A DNA stretch of 64,000 nt from Isoetes taiwanensis (lineage: Eukaryota; Streptophyta; Lycopodiopsida; Isoetales; Isoetaceae). Position 1 is the first letter of the stretch. The number at the start of each line of letters is the position of its first letter. Below are positions 47,604 to 59,420 of the stretch, piece by piece. The translations under genes and the position numbers were made by a program. The notes under the pieces are model-generated. The model ran no database searches. It was given only the letters and a program-made list of their open reading frames with translations, and had not been told where the DNA came from. The stretch is taken from contig JAJEKV010000033.1 of the NCBI GenBank assembly GCA_021234155.1, forward strand, positions 13,399,614-13,463,613, in the 5' to 3' direction.

Positions 47604-49065
47604 TCATGGGTTTAAGTAATCGTCCTGATCCTCCACCACCACGTTTGGACCAGGGTTCACCCAATCACCTGCTGGCCCAAGAGCGGGAGGAAGGTACTGG
47701 TTAATGTCTGGTACCTCCTCACCTTCACGCGGTTCTTCCACCCCCCTCCAAAGGTCCATCTCACGTTGGCTATGGAACGCGTGAGCCATTCCGTCCCTCC
47801 TGCGAGCAATCAGAGGTGGCAAGGGGGGCATGCGTGAATGCACGTTGAGCACGGCATACTGGCGCTCTGGTATAATATATCCATCCTCTGTTGGACAGAA
47901 CCTACTGCCCATCATCCAATCCAACAAACACCTCAAATGCAGACGATGTCCACATCCCAAGGCATACCAACCAACTTGGGTCAAATTGTCCCCACAACCT
48001 TGACAAAATCTGAAGTCCCCATTCTTTACATCCTCCCACTGGCTCTCATATAGGCATTTGGGAGGGAGATATGCAATACCCTGCTCCTTCGAGACTCTAA
48101 GGGGATCAGAATCTAAGGCTCTAGTCAAACTGCGCATATTATGCTCATTGTCTACTCTCAACACCGTGTTTTCCCTACCTAAAGCTGCAAGTTGATTCTT
48201 CTGTCTAGTAATTCTGCAGCCATCTTGTCGTGAGCATTTGCATGGTCTTTTAAGCGCAAGTTTTCCTCTGACAGAGTAAGATTTCGACCTCTTTCATTCT
48301 CTAGCTGAGCCTTCAGATCTACCTCTTCTATCACTGCACCTGCTGCCGCAACCCCCCCACATTTAAAAGTTCTATGGCATCTTGAAGCAAATAAGTTATA
48401 GTCATGGGTTCATCACCAAGAGCGCTTTCAGAATCGTTCATGAGCTTCACTCTCTTGCTGCTACCACTACCGCTTCCTTGTTTCCATTTTTTGCTAGCAT
48501 AATTTACGGGCTCGCCTTTCACAATCTCATAGTACACTTGCTTGGCAAACGTCTTGCTGAATTCATGGTTTTTTATCATCATTCCTTTCATTTGAACCCA
48601 CCTCTCCAAAGCTTTAGATCAGACTTCATGAATTTTGCAGTCGTATGCCTTATACTTACCTGCTCTCCTGCTTGGCCAATCGGCGTCAAACTGTTTGGCG
48701 TCTATATTGGCCTCGATATCCTCATAATCCGCTCCATGCGGGCAACAACCTGGGCTCATGTCACATGCAACTCCATGCACCTCTGTAATTGTGACACCTC
48801 CTTTCTTGGCCACTTCTGCCATTGCCCTCAACCTCACCAGCTCTTTTGCACGCACTTCATTTGTTCTAGCATGTTCCTCTGCTCTCTGTAGCTGTTGTGC
48901 CCTAACCTCCGACAATGTAGGTAGAGAAGGGAATACAAAGCCATCTGGAGTTCTCAAAGAGGACGGGAAGGAGAAGTTGGCTCCTTGCCCAGTTTCATCA
49001 GCCCCTTCTCTCGTCTGACGAGAAGTAGTATCTTGCTGATGAGACGAACTCGGTTGTTGAGACAT
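47604..49065 (-). pseudogene. Coiled-coil protein with C-terminal RING-like finger, encoded in the hAT element
   Basis: Reading from ATG 49065, the N-terminus is Ser/Gln/Thr-rich, then come charged helices (RAQQLQRAEEHARTNEVRAK), an in-frame TGA at 48621-48619, and the frame continues to SSKRVKLMNDSES. After a frameshift near 48350 a strong coiled coil appears (LKAQLENERGRNLTLSEENL), and after a second near 48195 the C-terminus carries CQGCGDNL...GWYALGCGHRLHLRCLLDW with a later CP, a RING/PHD-like spacing of Cys and His. About 485 residues in the intact ancestor. A RING-like end suggests protein interaction or ubiquitin ligase activity, but the ligand set is incomplete by eye. I do not recognise the family. 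It lies downstream of the kinase-like gene on the same strand and is convergent with the transposase. Confidence 0.6.
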
Positions 49066-49232
49066 TCTTTTTGTTTGGCACTAGGTAAGTTGTTTGTTCG
49101 TTTTCTTGCGGATACGATTTATGTTAACTGCGCAAAATAAAAAATAACTCAATTTGACTTATAAATTATAAAAAAGATCAAGTGCAACAAAAATAAATAC
49201 ATAAAATGCCAAAGATATTTTATTAAATGTGT

Positions 49233-50855
49233 CTAAAGCAATTGTTCAATCAATAATTTTTTTTGGTAGCATACAAGTGAGCTCATAAATGACACGCTAA
49301 GCATGACTTGGTCCAGCTTGGTTGCACCTAACCCAACTTGGGGAATCCAATCTGATTCCATTTGGGGTCTTGTGCAATGTGTTAGAGAGCAATTCCAAGT
49401 GCTCCGCATGGTGTTCAGTAGCTGGTTCAGATCAAACTTGCGTGCCTTGTCTCGTATTGGGGATTCGACACAGTGCTTCAAATAATCGCACATGTTTCGA
49501 AACCTCTGGCTTTGTTCAGTGGTACCCATAGCCTCCAAGAAAGAATGCTTGCGTGCAAAATCAGCAAGGTAATAGATAAAGTAGGCTGCCCCTAAGAGGT
49601 CGAAGTCCACCCTTGCAGGCACCATCTTAGTTCCATCTCTTTTTGGACCCCAATACAAATCATCATGCGTGTATGGATAGGCAAGTCTTTCATTCTCAAT
49701 CGCCTTTTTGGCAGCACCGTCCATGCCTTTGTATGCCCACCGCTTCACTTCCACAGGCTTACCTATTAGCCGTTCTTCTCCCCAATCACGTATACCAATA
49801 TAAATAGCCTGGGGGTCCGTGCATCCTCTCTCTTTCCCAAAGTCAAAATGAAGCAAGACATTGCCCGGGTGCAAGTCCATGTGTAAATGGTGCTCTTTAT
49901 GAAGCTTAAGCAAGCCGCTTAAAAACGACATAGTTAGATCACCCACTCTTTGAGCAACATATAACTCTTGCTTCCTCCGTTGCTCAAGATTATGGACGTC
50001 GACCTCGACACTAGGCTTATACCTTAATCTTTTAAATGCATGCCTCGCAAACTCATTATCTCCATGATGCACAAAAAGAGATGCACAAGAACCCCATTTC
50101 CAGTAAGGAAATATCAACCCTGTTCTTTCCAATCCAGTTGTACGACCAATGAGCGTATGATAGAGCCATGTCTAACCTGCATTTGCGACTCCCTCATGTT
50201 TTTCATCATGGCCTTTACTATCACCAGGCCTCACCGTACCTAACCGCACATCATCATTCTGAAATTTAACACAATAGGGTTCGTCTTTAAGAAAACTAGA
50301 ACCCAAGATATTGCATTTGTACACCATTCCATATGTTCCTGAACCAATTCTAGTCCTGTTGATTATCTGAGAGGAATCCACCATTGCAAACCATATAGTC
50401 TTGGCATCTGCCCTTTTTCTTTTTTCCCACTCTTTATCAGTCTCACCAGGATGCTTGGCTCTAATAGTCTGTGCCAACACTTTCTTAACTAGGTGGGGTT
50501 GTTGATGGGTTTCCTTTTTAAGCTTTCGATTCATCCAAGCTGTATTCCATTCCACAGCCTTATCTTTTAGAGACTCTCTCAAGCATGGACTAGTTAAATT
50601 TGCTACCGCATGAATCATATTTCCAGTTGTATGAGATACATTGCCATCTATCCAAGCATATCTTTCAGAATCAATCTTTTTAGGTTCTAGCTCTATCATT
50701 CGAGGCCCAAAAGCTCTCTCGTCATCTTTCATGAGAGTTGAATGGAAGTCTAGCCATCCTTCATCTGTTGTAGTAATCAACTCTAACTCAGATGGGGTGG
50801 CGGCGCATATTCGCTCACAGAGCCAATTCATCAAGCGGGTCTTAAGAAAGACCAT
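49233..50855 (-). pseudogene. Atypical protein kinase-like gene encoded in the hAT element
   Basis: ATG 50855 is in good context (AGCCATGG) and follows an upstream in-frame stop. The frame runs 540 codons with one in-frame TAG (50174-50172). Residues 1-165 are of unknown type. The kinase-like part has RIGSGTYGMVYK (P-loop, about 169-180), YCVKFQ (lysine codon 50267-50265), LHMDLHPGNVLLHFDFG (aspartate codon 49877-49875) and IGIRDWGEE (metal-binding aspartate codon 49797-49795, DWG in place of DFG). All core catalytic residues are present. The insert-rich middle and the HMDLHPGN loop do not look like plant receptor kinases; that form is nearer to atypical or viral-like kinases, so host-gene capture from an RLK is unlikely. 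An overlapping upstream frame (51058-50831) starts with a signal-like hydrophobic stretch and could be an additional exon. Confidence 0.65.
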
Positions 50856-50859
50856 GGCT

Positions 50860-52115
50860 GTTGGGGTCTTGAACTTTTCCTCTGCATCTGAGTAGAGGAC
50901 TCGGCCTCTGGGTTCATGTGAGGCTCTGCTTCTAGCCTAGGTCCTTCTTTAGGGCTCATGTGAGGCTCTGCTTCTAGTCTAAATCCTTCTAACTCTTGTG
51001 GATTCATAGCATCTTTAGAAGAAACTGTGTAGCTATAGCAATATGCCAATAGTAGCAAAGCAGCAACAATACTTAAAAGTCTGGGGAAAAAAAACCCACT
51101 TTAGTGAGTGTCAATAAGCCGTGAAATAGTTTATTAAGATTCTAGTAAACTACCGAGTTTCAAGTTTGACGGTTATACCCTAAACCCTACTAAGTTTCAA
51201 GTTGACGGTTATAGGCACCCTATGGTTAATCTACTGAGTTTCACGGTTCACGGTTATAGGAAATGCATTTTTCTCATTCTCTTCAACAAGTTTAACTTAT
51301 GATCTGACCCAACTACTGACTCCATGAGGAAACTCCCTCATAGAGGTTGGCACTCAACTCAACATATTGCATTTGACCACCTGGCAAACTCATGGATATT
51401 TAATGAAACATGTGCCAATCCCTATATTAGTGTTGGACTTTCGTCAACAACACCGTCAGAAAATAGGGTATACCTCATTAAAATATCCTCCTGACCTTCC
51501 ATAAGAGTACAGCACCCATCTTTCGAAACCGCGTGACCGAAGCCAACAAGCGGCACCAGGAGAGGGCTACGCACCTCCATGGATGGTTGACCCTAGCAAT
51601 CCTCGACATCAGCAATGACACCCACCCTCGGCATGGCACAATTAAATGTGGCACACCAGGCGAGGATCACTGCCTCAGCCAAGGATCACTGCCGAAACTC
51701 TAAAACCTAATCTCTATTGATCAACTCCTTAACTGCTACTGTTGTCGATAGGGTAGGCAACAAAATTTTTAATTCTTATTTCTTTTCTTTTGTTTTTGTT
51801 TTATTGTTTTTTTTTCTCATTATTTTCATAATTTCAACTATCTACGAAAATCAGTTTGGATTCGTCCATATAACAAGATGCTCACCATCGTCACGCCCCT
51901 CGATGAAGGGGGGCAACAGGCGAGGGCCTCACTATGGAGGAATCCTAGACCTACAACAAAAGAAACAACAAGAAAAAACTAACTAAGTTTGCCTAAAACT
52001 AAGAAAAGGTAAAAAAAAAAAAAAGCAAAGGGGCACAGGTTGTGGAGCAGGGCGCAGAAGGATTACCTTGTTCTGCACAAAAAAACTGAAACAGCACCTC
52101 TATATATATAAAAGA
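50860..52115. other. Upstream region of the kinase-like gene inside the hAT element
   Basis: Holds a three-fold repeat of a phrase like GAGTTTCAAGTTTGACGG with GGTTATA (about 51158-51260) and T-rich and A-rich runs near 51770-51830 and 52005-52025. No further gene is supported. Confidence 0.4.
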
Positions 52116-52117
52116 AA

Positions 52118-52372
52118 TTTCGCGTAAGCGAAAACTACTGTTTCGCTTACGCGAAACCCCTTTCGCGTAAGCGAAACCTTCAAAACCGCTTACGAGAACT
52201 AAAAACAGTTTCGCGTAAGCGAAACCTTCAACGCGAAATTCGCATAAGCGAACCTGAAGGTTTCGCTTACGCGAAACTTTTTTTTAGTTTCGCGTAAGCG
52301 AAACTTAAGCTTTCGCTTACGCGAAATTATTTTCGCGTAAGCGAACATGAAGGTTTCGCTTACGGGAAATTT
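52118..52372. promoter_or_regulatory. Right subterminal repeat array
   Basis: Eleven copies or close variants of TTTCGCGTAAGCGAAA / TTTCGCTTACGCGAAA in both orientations within about 250 bp, 115-370 bp inside the right end. Same motif as the left array. Confidence 0.85.
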
Positions 52373-52495
52373 TTTTTTTCGGTCAGGGGGTTAAAAGTAC
52401 GAAAAATACGTATTTAACCTAAAAATACGTATTTTTGGACTTTATACGTCTGGAAAAATAATTTCATACGTACAGAACCTATCCCTCTCTTCATG

Positions 52496-55400
52496 CCCTC
52501 TCTTCATGCTCACCATATACCTTTGCCTTGTTCATGGCATTGCATGTAATCTAGTCTGTAACTTTTACTCCATGATGACTCTGCCACTGATTTGTGGCCC
52601 TGACGTTGTAGGTGGTTCAGGTCTGTGCTTGTGTCAGCGGACTCTGAATTTGCTGGTGCTCTATTTGCCTACTGGTCTATTTAATATTGAGACATTGGCC
52701 CAATTGACTTGTGTATTTTGGGATCAATCTTAACCCTCTTGAGCTTCTTTTTTATACAAGAATTCCAAAAGTTCTTCATATCCTTATCAGTTCTATCAGG
52801 CAATTGGGAAGCAATCTGAGACATTAGAGAGGAAAAAGCACAGGGGTAGGCCTAAAAGCACGAATTGAAGCGAACCCAAGAGTTAAATAGAATTTTAATT
52901 GGAGGTGTTTCAGATGTTTTCCAACTCATCTGACCTTATTGCAAGGCATTCTTGGAAAGTGTAAGCCATTATGCAGCACATCATGCTGAGTGTCCAGTTC
53001 TTATTATTAAACTGCATGAGAAGCCCTATGAAGATGCAAAATCTGATGTATCAGTAATGGAAAAAGTGGCTAATGTTCAGAATGTTTGGGACTTCAATGG
53101 CTAGTATACTTTCAACGAGCATGAATTGTTGACTTGAAACGGTTCCAGCTTTTTTACTCAGGTAATGCATTATGAAATATCGAACTTAATAATAGGTCTA
53201 ACCTTACATGTCATGAACCAAAGAAATGTTCGCGGCGGCGCGATAAATTTCTAAACTTAATTCCTTGCATTTTTAGATGATCTTGCCTCTTGTTGCATTT
53301 GGATAATTACTTATTTCTTCTTCTAAGTGTCATATGGCTTCCTATTTTATAAATATAAGGGTGGCCTGAATTATTAAATTTGAATACCCATGTCTTGTTA
53401 CACTGTATATGCACCATGATGGTTGTCTCATGTCTTGTTAGAATGCACATACACCATGATGGTCGTGTCGACCTTTATATTAGATGTGGTTGTTCATATA
53501 AGTCAATGGATAGAAGTTGTACATCAATGTGTTGGAGCCGAGAGTATGCTTTTGTGCCTAGTTAAGTTGAAATGTCTAGATGAGTGCTTATGCCTTGTAA
53601 CATCGTGTATTGACCAAGATTCTTTCATTGTTACTTTTATGTGGCACTTGTAGAAGGCAAGACCCTAAAGTTAGAGCTGGATTGAAGAGGAAATTTTGCT
53701 CGTCCTTCATAAATTTAGGGTAGCCGTTGTTAGGGCTGTTGTCATGTGCAATGTTACCTAAATCATGCGAACCCCTAAGAACACATCATCATCCAAGAGC
53801 ACATGCTATAGTTATAATAAGTTTGAAGTAAGAGTGTTCTTTCAGGCATGGTCAGGCATACAAAGTGGATAAGGTTGTTTAGTTAATATGAAGATATTAT
53901 GCAATCGATTTATCTATGAATCCAAAGCATGTTGAACTAAAGCAAGTGTGGATGGAACTAATGGATGTATTTGTAATAAATGGTTGAGATTAGTAAGTGA
54001 CCAATGAGGTTGTGCAAATTGAGAGATAGAATTGGTTTATTGGTTTAAACCCCCCTCCTCCTCCTCCTCCTCCATTTGCTTGTATTAAAGAACTCTAAAC
54101 TTGCTTTTCCAGCTTTCTAATAGCTTCTAACCATGGGTAAACGTCCTAATATTATTTCATGACTTTTTGTATCTCTTTAACATATAAATGTCTGAACTGA
54201 ACATGGCTTGCTATTTGGCACTTTAAGAATTCATCAATGAGTTATAACTATTTGCCTAATGATATGTCTAATCTTAAACATGCCAATGTTGCTGGTTGTA
54301 GTTGTCACATAATTGAAGATTATGTATAGCAATGTACCCACCAAATGCTAATTTTGATCTTTTGCAAAATGACATGAATGATGTTAATCGTTTCTTTACG
54401 TTTTGAACTTTGGGACATCACCAGATCTTTCCAATATCTACACTCTACCTAGAACTGCAACAATGTGTTGTATCATACTTTGCTATTTATGAATAAGTCC
54501 AACTCTAGAGAGAGGAATCTCAGTTGAGTAAATCCACGTATCCTTGGGCACAACAAATTAAACTTAAATCATATGAATGGTGAAATTAGAAGTTGAACAT
54601 TGAAACCATGGATGCAAGAAAGATACCAATAAAATATAGTTAGGGGATTACTAAAAGGACCAATGGGAAGCTTTAATAAATGATTTGCAAGAAAACAATT
54701 ATCACAATGAGACACTCCTGACAATATTATGCACCATCAAGCAACGTGAAAGATTGATCTACAACATAAATAAAGGGCGTGACCAAGGGCTAGAGTGCAA
54801 AGATACCGAGTGCATTGAAGAACTTGTTGAGGCCCGAAAGAAAAATATACGTTGCATCACATAATGCATTTAGCATGCATGTGCATGCTCCACATGTTCG
54901 CTCTGTATGCTCTTGCTATGACCTAGCAAACGCACTAATGACCTGTGGTGCAATTGCAGATTCCTTTTTTGAAAACACGAAAATTTGCCACTTTTAGCTT
55001 GTTTTTAAAACACATGCAACCAAAAAAAATTTGCCGTTCAAAATGGACAATTTTTAAAGAGGAGGACATTTTTTGGTTTTTGTCAGACTGAATAAGACTA
55101 CTTCTTTGGAGCGCTTAAATACAAAAGAAAAGGAAAATGTCTATGCGTGCATAGACATCAAGAGGAATAGCTACGCAAAATCAACTGATCATTTGTGTTG
55201 CCCGCCGAAGGTCTTAACACCAAGTTCCTTTGACAGACTTTGAAGAGAAACAATTGTAGACTTGTTGCAAGCTGCATACTCTAATGGTGTACTAACTTAA
55301 ATTATATAGTGCCAAAACATTCCAAGCTATAGAACATCTTAAACATGTAGTCGTAACATTACAAAGCCCAATTGAATGATGCTTAACTAGTTGAACAATG

Positions 55401-58122
55401 GTCCCTCGACGAATTATACTTTATGAAATGTTTGTGGAATGTGTGAGCAAATAAGAAACAACAGCCACAAACAAATTAGCCACAACACAACCAGAGACAT
55501 GGGAAAAAAAGTTGCTAGCTATGGTTGAGAAGGAAATATTGGTGAGCTATGCACATAGAGCCAACTAGAAGAAAAAAAGGTTGCCATGCTATTGCATATA
55601 ATGATAAAAAAATTGCCAAGCTAAGCCTGCATAACCTACAAGCTAGAAAAGAATATAGCCAAGCTATGTGCCAAGCTAGAAAAGAATATAGCCAAGCTAG
55701 AAATTTGTGGGCCTTGATTTGTGTTGAAAAACCTGGATTGGGGTTGGATTTTGCAGCTTTGGGTTTAGATTTTTGCGAAATTGGAGCAATATTTTTCCAG
55801 ATTTCCGGATTATTTCCCTTCAGTAGTAGTCATAGCTTGTTAAGCTGTTGAATCTTGCTGGAAATTCTATGGAATCCATCTCCAGGATTCAACTCGAGCT
55901 CTGGTTCGTTTGATTTCAAAAGATTTTGAAGGTTTCAGGTGTTCGATTGCTCTTGGCGTGGTGTTTTTTTTTTGCTAAATTTTATTGCATGGCTCTGTTC
56001 AGCGATTCTTGGCAAGATCTCTCTTGTCTGATTCTTCACTCCACAATAAAGAGAGGAAGCCGGTTTCTTTTCTTCAGCACCACCGATTTCTTTTCTTCAG
56101 CACCACCGATTTCTTTTCTTCAGCTACTGTCCTGTACCTGAAGGTTCGATTCCTTCAGCCCTTTGGCTTCATGAGCCATTTAGATTCATGCTGAGCTGCT
56201 TCATGCCGAGCTGCTTCATGGGGCGACAATGTCCGAGCTGCTTGGGCTGCGCAAGCAAGCCAGCAAGCTAGAAAATCGCAGGAGTGGCAGGGCAGTCGGA
56301 TTTTTTGGCTCTGGTCCGCCGCTGGCACAGATGCTACATTGGGATTTTTTTTATCCTAGAGGTTATGTAAATAACCTGCCAAATATTTGAAAGCGTGTTT
56401 GATTTGCTCCTTTGAACTTTTTGTTGATTTTGTATTGAAAATATTTGTGGCCAACACCATGTACTTGGTTGCAAGGAAAACTTGGAGCCAGCGCCATATA
56501 CTAGTGTAAAAACATATAACATGTTATGTGTGACCTCAATAAAACACTATATCCTCTGGGCGGTTAGACACACGCAACAATATTTTATTTTATGCTATGC
56601 GCGCATAGACAGAGGCAACAAGATTTTATATTATGCTATGCGTGCATAGACGCATGCAACAAGATTTTATGTTTTGCTATGTGCCCATATACATGAGATT
56701 TTATTTAGACACTTCTACATTCCATGTTTCAGTCTTATTATTTGTCAAGAATCTGATGGTTCTTTCATTTTGCCATTTTCTGTGTGTGTCTCAAAACCAG
56801 CTAAATTAGATTATTATTTTTCTACCTAAAATGGGGATGTCAAATTATCAAGACGCCAAATTTTTTGTAATTTTGACCCCTAAAATAGCTACCAAATTCG
56901 TAAATTTAGGGTCATTTTTTTAAGTGACCCCCCAAAAGTGGCTGAATTTAAGGGTATTTTAGGGAATCTTTGAAAGATGCTTTTTATTAGTGCAAACGCA
57001 AGTCATTAGTGCGTTTACTAGATCACCTTGTTTATGGAGGCAATGGTGGTTCAACGGCAGAGCAATTGTCAGGTAAAATAGTAGAAAATGCGCGGAGGAC
57101 ATAGCTGCTCTTGCTTTGTGCAGGCAATGGTGATTCACATAATTTGCATAAAATAGCATGCTATAACAGGCTTTTCTGTGCTAATACTTGTCCCTTTTGC
57201 AAGCATTTGAATTTTCGTCTAGCATCTCCACTGATGTCGCCAAGGCCAGCAAGGTCTGAAATGGTGAAACTCTCAGAGTGCTTAGAAGGATTATTATCGC
57301 CCAGTATAAGATCTTTGCGTGGAATACCACGTCCTATGATTTGCTTGCATTGGCATTCTTAATGAAATGAAATTGTGAAGAATTTCTTGCTATGAAGAGC
57401 ATGAAGTTGTGAAGAATTTGTTGCTCAAGGTTGTCAAATCCTGAACGATAATATTTTAGAATCTAAGGTACCATATATGCTTCATTTGTTATTCCTGTCA
57501 AAACTGAGATTCGATGTTATGAACCAAAATTTTAGTACCAAAAGTTTTGATTCGTACTCACATCAACCATCAGAGTACACAGAACAAGTACTACCTTCCA
57601 CGAGGCTATATACATGAAAACCACGTATAGAGATAATAGGATGACAACACAAGATAACTATACACACACGTATGCTCCGCCAGCTATCAAACAGCCTGCA
57701 CAAGCTTCCACATGTTAGTAAGATGCATAAGAGTTATCCAGTAGATTCAACATGAAGCAATGACTGAGGGACTGCAAGACACACATATGGAATCCACCAC
57801 ACACAGTATAGCATCTGCCCCAAGCAGATGCACCCTACCATATCTAGGCGATCGTCGTCTAGAACCCCTCCCGGTTGGTGGATCCAGTGTAAGGGAGGAT
57901 TGCATGCACCCTACTAAGAACCTAGGCTACTAGACTGTTGGCTACATCCATCATTGTCCCATGCCAGTTCTGGGTTTCACATTACCAACGCCCATGGTTC
58001 TTAAATAGACGAGATACACTCGTACATATCTATGCCATGCAAAACCCTTAAGACCAACATCCTCGATGTTTGTCTACTCCACATTAACATATGCGGTATC
58101 CAGTACCTTAAAGAGACTAATC
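52496..58122. other. Intergenic sequence with small tandem repeats
   Basis: AT-rich with no open frame over about 100 codons that resembles a protein. Small repeats: a CTC trinucleotide run (about 54049-54073), TTCTTTTCTTCAGCACCACC-type units (56062-56122), near-50-bp units containing GCAACAAGATTTTAT and CTATGCGTGCATAG (about 56567-56690), and GCCAAGCTAGAAAAGAATAT units (about 55660-55705). No RNA gene found. Confidence 0.4.
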
Positions 58123-58679
58123 TCATTAGAGGAAATTTGAGATCTCATTTCATCCCCATAAGAATCCTCCAATGGAATGGCTACCCTCTATTAACTGCAA
58201 TTAATGCAGCACCAACAACTTCATTGCTGTAGTTTTTCCCCCATAACTTTTGATCCACTTGTCAAAATGTTGCGGCGTTTGTTGCATTAGATGCGGAATG
58301 AAAAGATCTTTCCAATGATATATGGTCATGATGTATTTCAATATGGTCATATGCGTTAACCTTAAAAAAATATGATTTTTTGCTTATGTCTTATATATTT
58401 ATATCGTAAAAGATGTATGAATGGGTTATCACTAGATAGATCTTGTGAAGACGAACCCATTGCTACAAAAAGTTTTTGAATCAGAGTTCTGGATCAAAAG
58501 TTATAATGAAAAAATGATACTACAGAAGTTAGTTGCAGCTGCATTAATTACAGGCTGCCACATAATACTGGAATGAGATATACTGAAGCTCTTCTCTTAT
58601 TGGACAGTTTAAAAAGCTGACATGGCATTTTAAGCATCCCTTAATGGGACAAAATGTGATCTCATTTTTCCTCTAATGG
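58123..58679. mobile_element. Long-TIR MITE-like element
   Basis: The left arm starts TCATTAGAGGAAATTTGAGA and the right arm ends ATTTTTCCTCTAATGG, its near-complement. Inner arm sequences also pair: GCAATTAATGCAGC...ATAACTTTTGATCCA near 58200-58260 against TGGATCAAAAGTTATAATG...CTGCATTAATTAC near 58490-58550. About 557 bp, non-coding. Target duplication not resolved. Confidence 0.65.
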
Positions 58680-58767
58680 CTAAACATCTCTCTCATTAGT
58701 TTACATAGATTCCTAATTAGGACGAGCAATAACTTGTCCCAATTGCTCTTTTTAAGAACAGCTTTTT

Positions 58768-59420
58768 GAATAGAATAGAATAGAATAGAATAGAATAGAA
58801 TTTTTTTATCATCCACAGAGGCCAATTGGCCTATGGGACCCAAACAAAAAGAGAGCAGCAAGCGTATTACTGTCAGGATTAAAAAACCCCTGCCCCGAAG
58901 GGTTTTCGAGGGAAAAATCTTAGCAGTAATAAGTATGCTGGTACACTGTACAATTGTATAGGACAGTTCAATACTGTCCCGGAGGACACAACTGAGTCCG
59001 TGCATCCATAACCTCCTGAAGGTATGACCCCAACAAGCCCACTGATGTCGTATTCAATAACTCATGCAACGGCTAGCCAGGCACTAGTAATCGAACATAC
59101 CGCGCTCGGAAATGGGCAAACGCTGGGCAGATTTGGAGGGCATGACATTCATCTTCAATGGCACCCTGGTGGCAACATTGGCAAAGCCTTTCCTCCCGTG
59201 CTTGCCGAGCCCAACGTCCTGTCTCAATGTGGAGACGATGTGCACCCGTGCGAATGGAAGCTATAAGTTTGCACTTCCTCATGGGCAAATGGGTGTACAA
59301 GTACTGGTGTGGGCCTCTGGTGAGCCTAGGATTGACTTGCTGCTGATAGTGTGCCAGCTTAATGTGCGTCAGAGCATCTGCATCCCAGAGCTTGCGAAGG
59401 AAAGTAGCATTTAGGTACAT
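58768..59420 (-). mobile_element. 5'-truncated LINE (ORF2 C-terminus and 3' tail)
   Basis: The minus-strand frame 59420-59073 contains ASIRTGAHRLHIETGRWARQ and ERLCQCCHQGAIEDECHALQ followed by CPAF, the GxHxLxxExGRW and CxxC-EDExHxxxxCP pattern at the C-terminus of non-LTR retrotransposon ORF2 proteins. Downstream comes a 3' UTR ending in (TTCTA)n pentamers at 58801-58768. The 5' part, including the reverse transcriptase, is missing. Two other loci (37704-37855, 26679-26731) share this 3' end. Confidence 0.8.

Larger units (their letters stand above)
43099..52487 (+). mobile_element. 9.4 kb hAT-superfamily transposon carrying kinase-like and RING-like genes
   Basis: The left end CAGGGATAGGTTC (43099-43111) is matched by GAACCTATCCCTC at the right end (52475-52487), a 13-bp inverted repeat with one mismatch at the tip. 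Flanking octamers are TCTTCAAC (43091-43098) and TCTTCATG (52488-52495); six of eight match, as expected for a decayed 8-bp hAT duplication. Both ends share TACGTATTTTT motifs and arrays of a 16-bp near-palindrome. Inside lie a plus-strand hAT transposase and two minus-strand genes, one coiled-coil/RING-like and one kinase-like. All three are interrupted in this copy. The ends enclose every gene, so the extra genes are part of the element unless a nested insertion is shown. Confidence 0.8.

Noticed and set aside
51165-51195. TACCCTAAACCCT, resembling the plant telomere repeat
   Set aside because: Only about two imperfect units, not an array.
56130-56160. GGTTCGATTCC, a tRNA B-box-like word
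   Set aside because: No A box or cloverleaf can be formed upstream; flanks are a small tandem repeat.
57035-57070. GGTTCAACGGCAGAGCA, similar to a tRNA D-arm
   Set aside because: No anticodon or T-arm at proper spacing.
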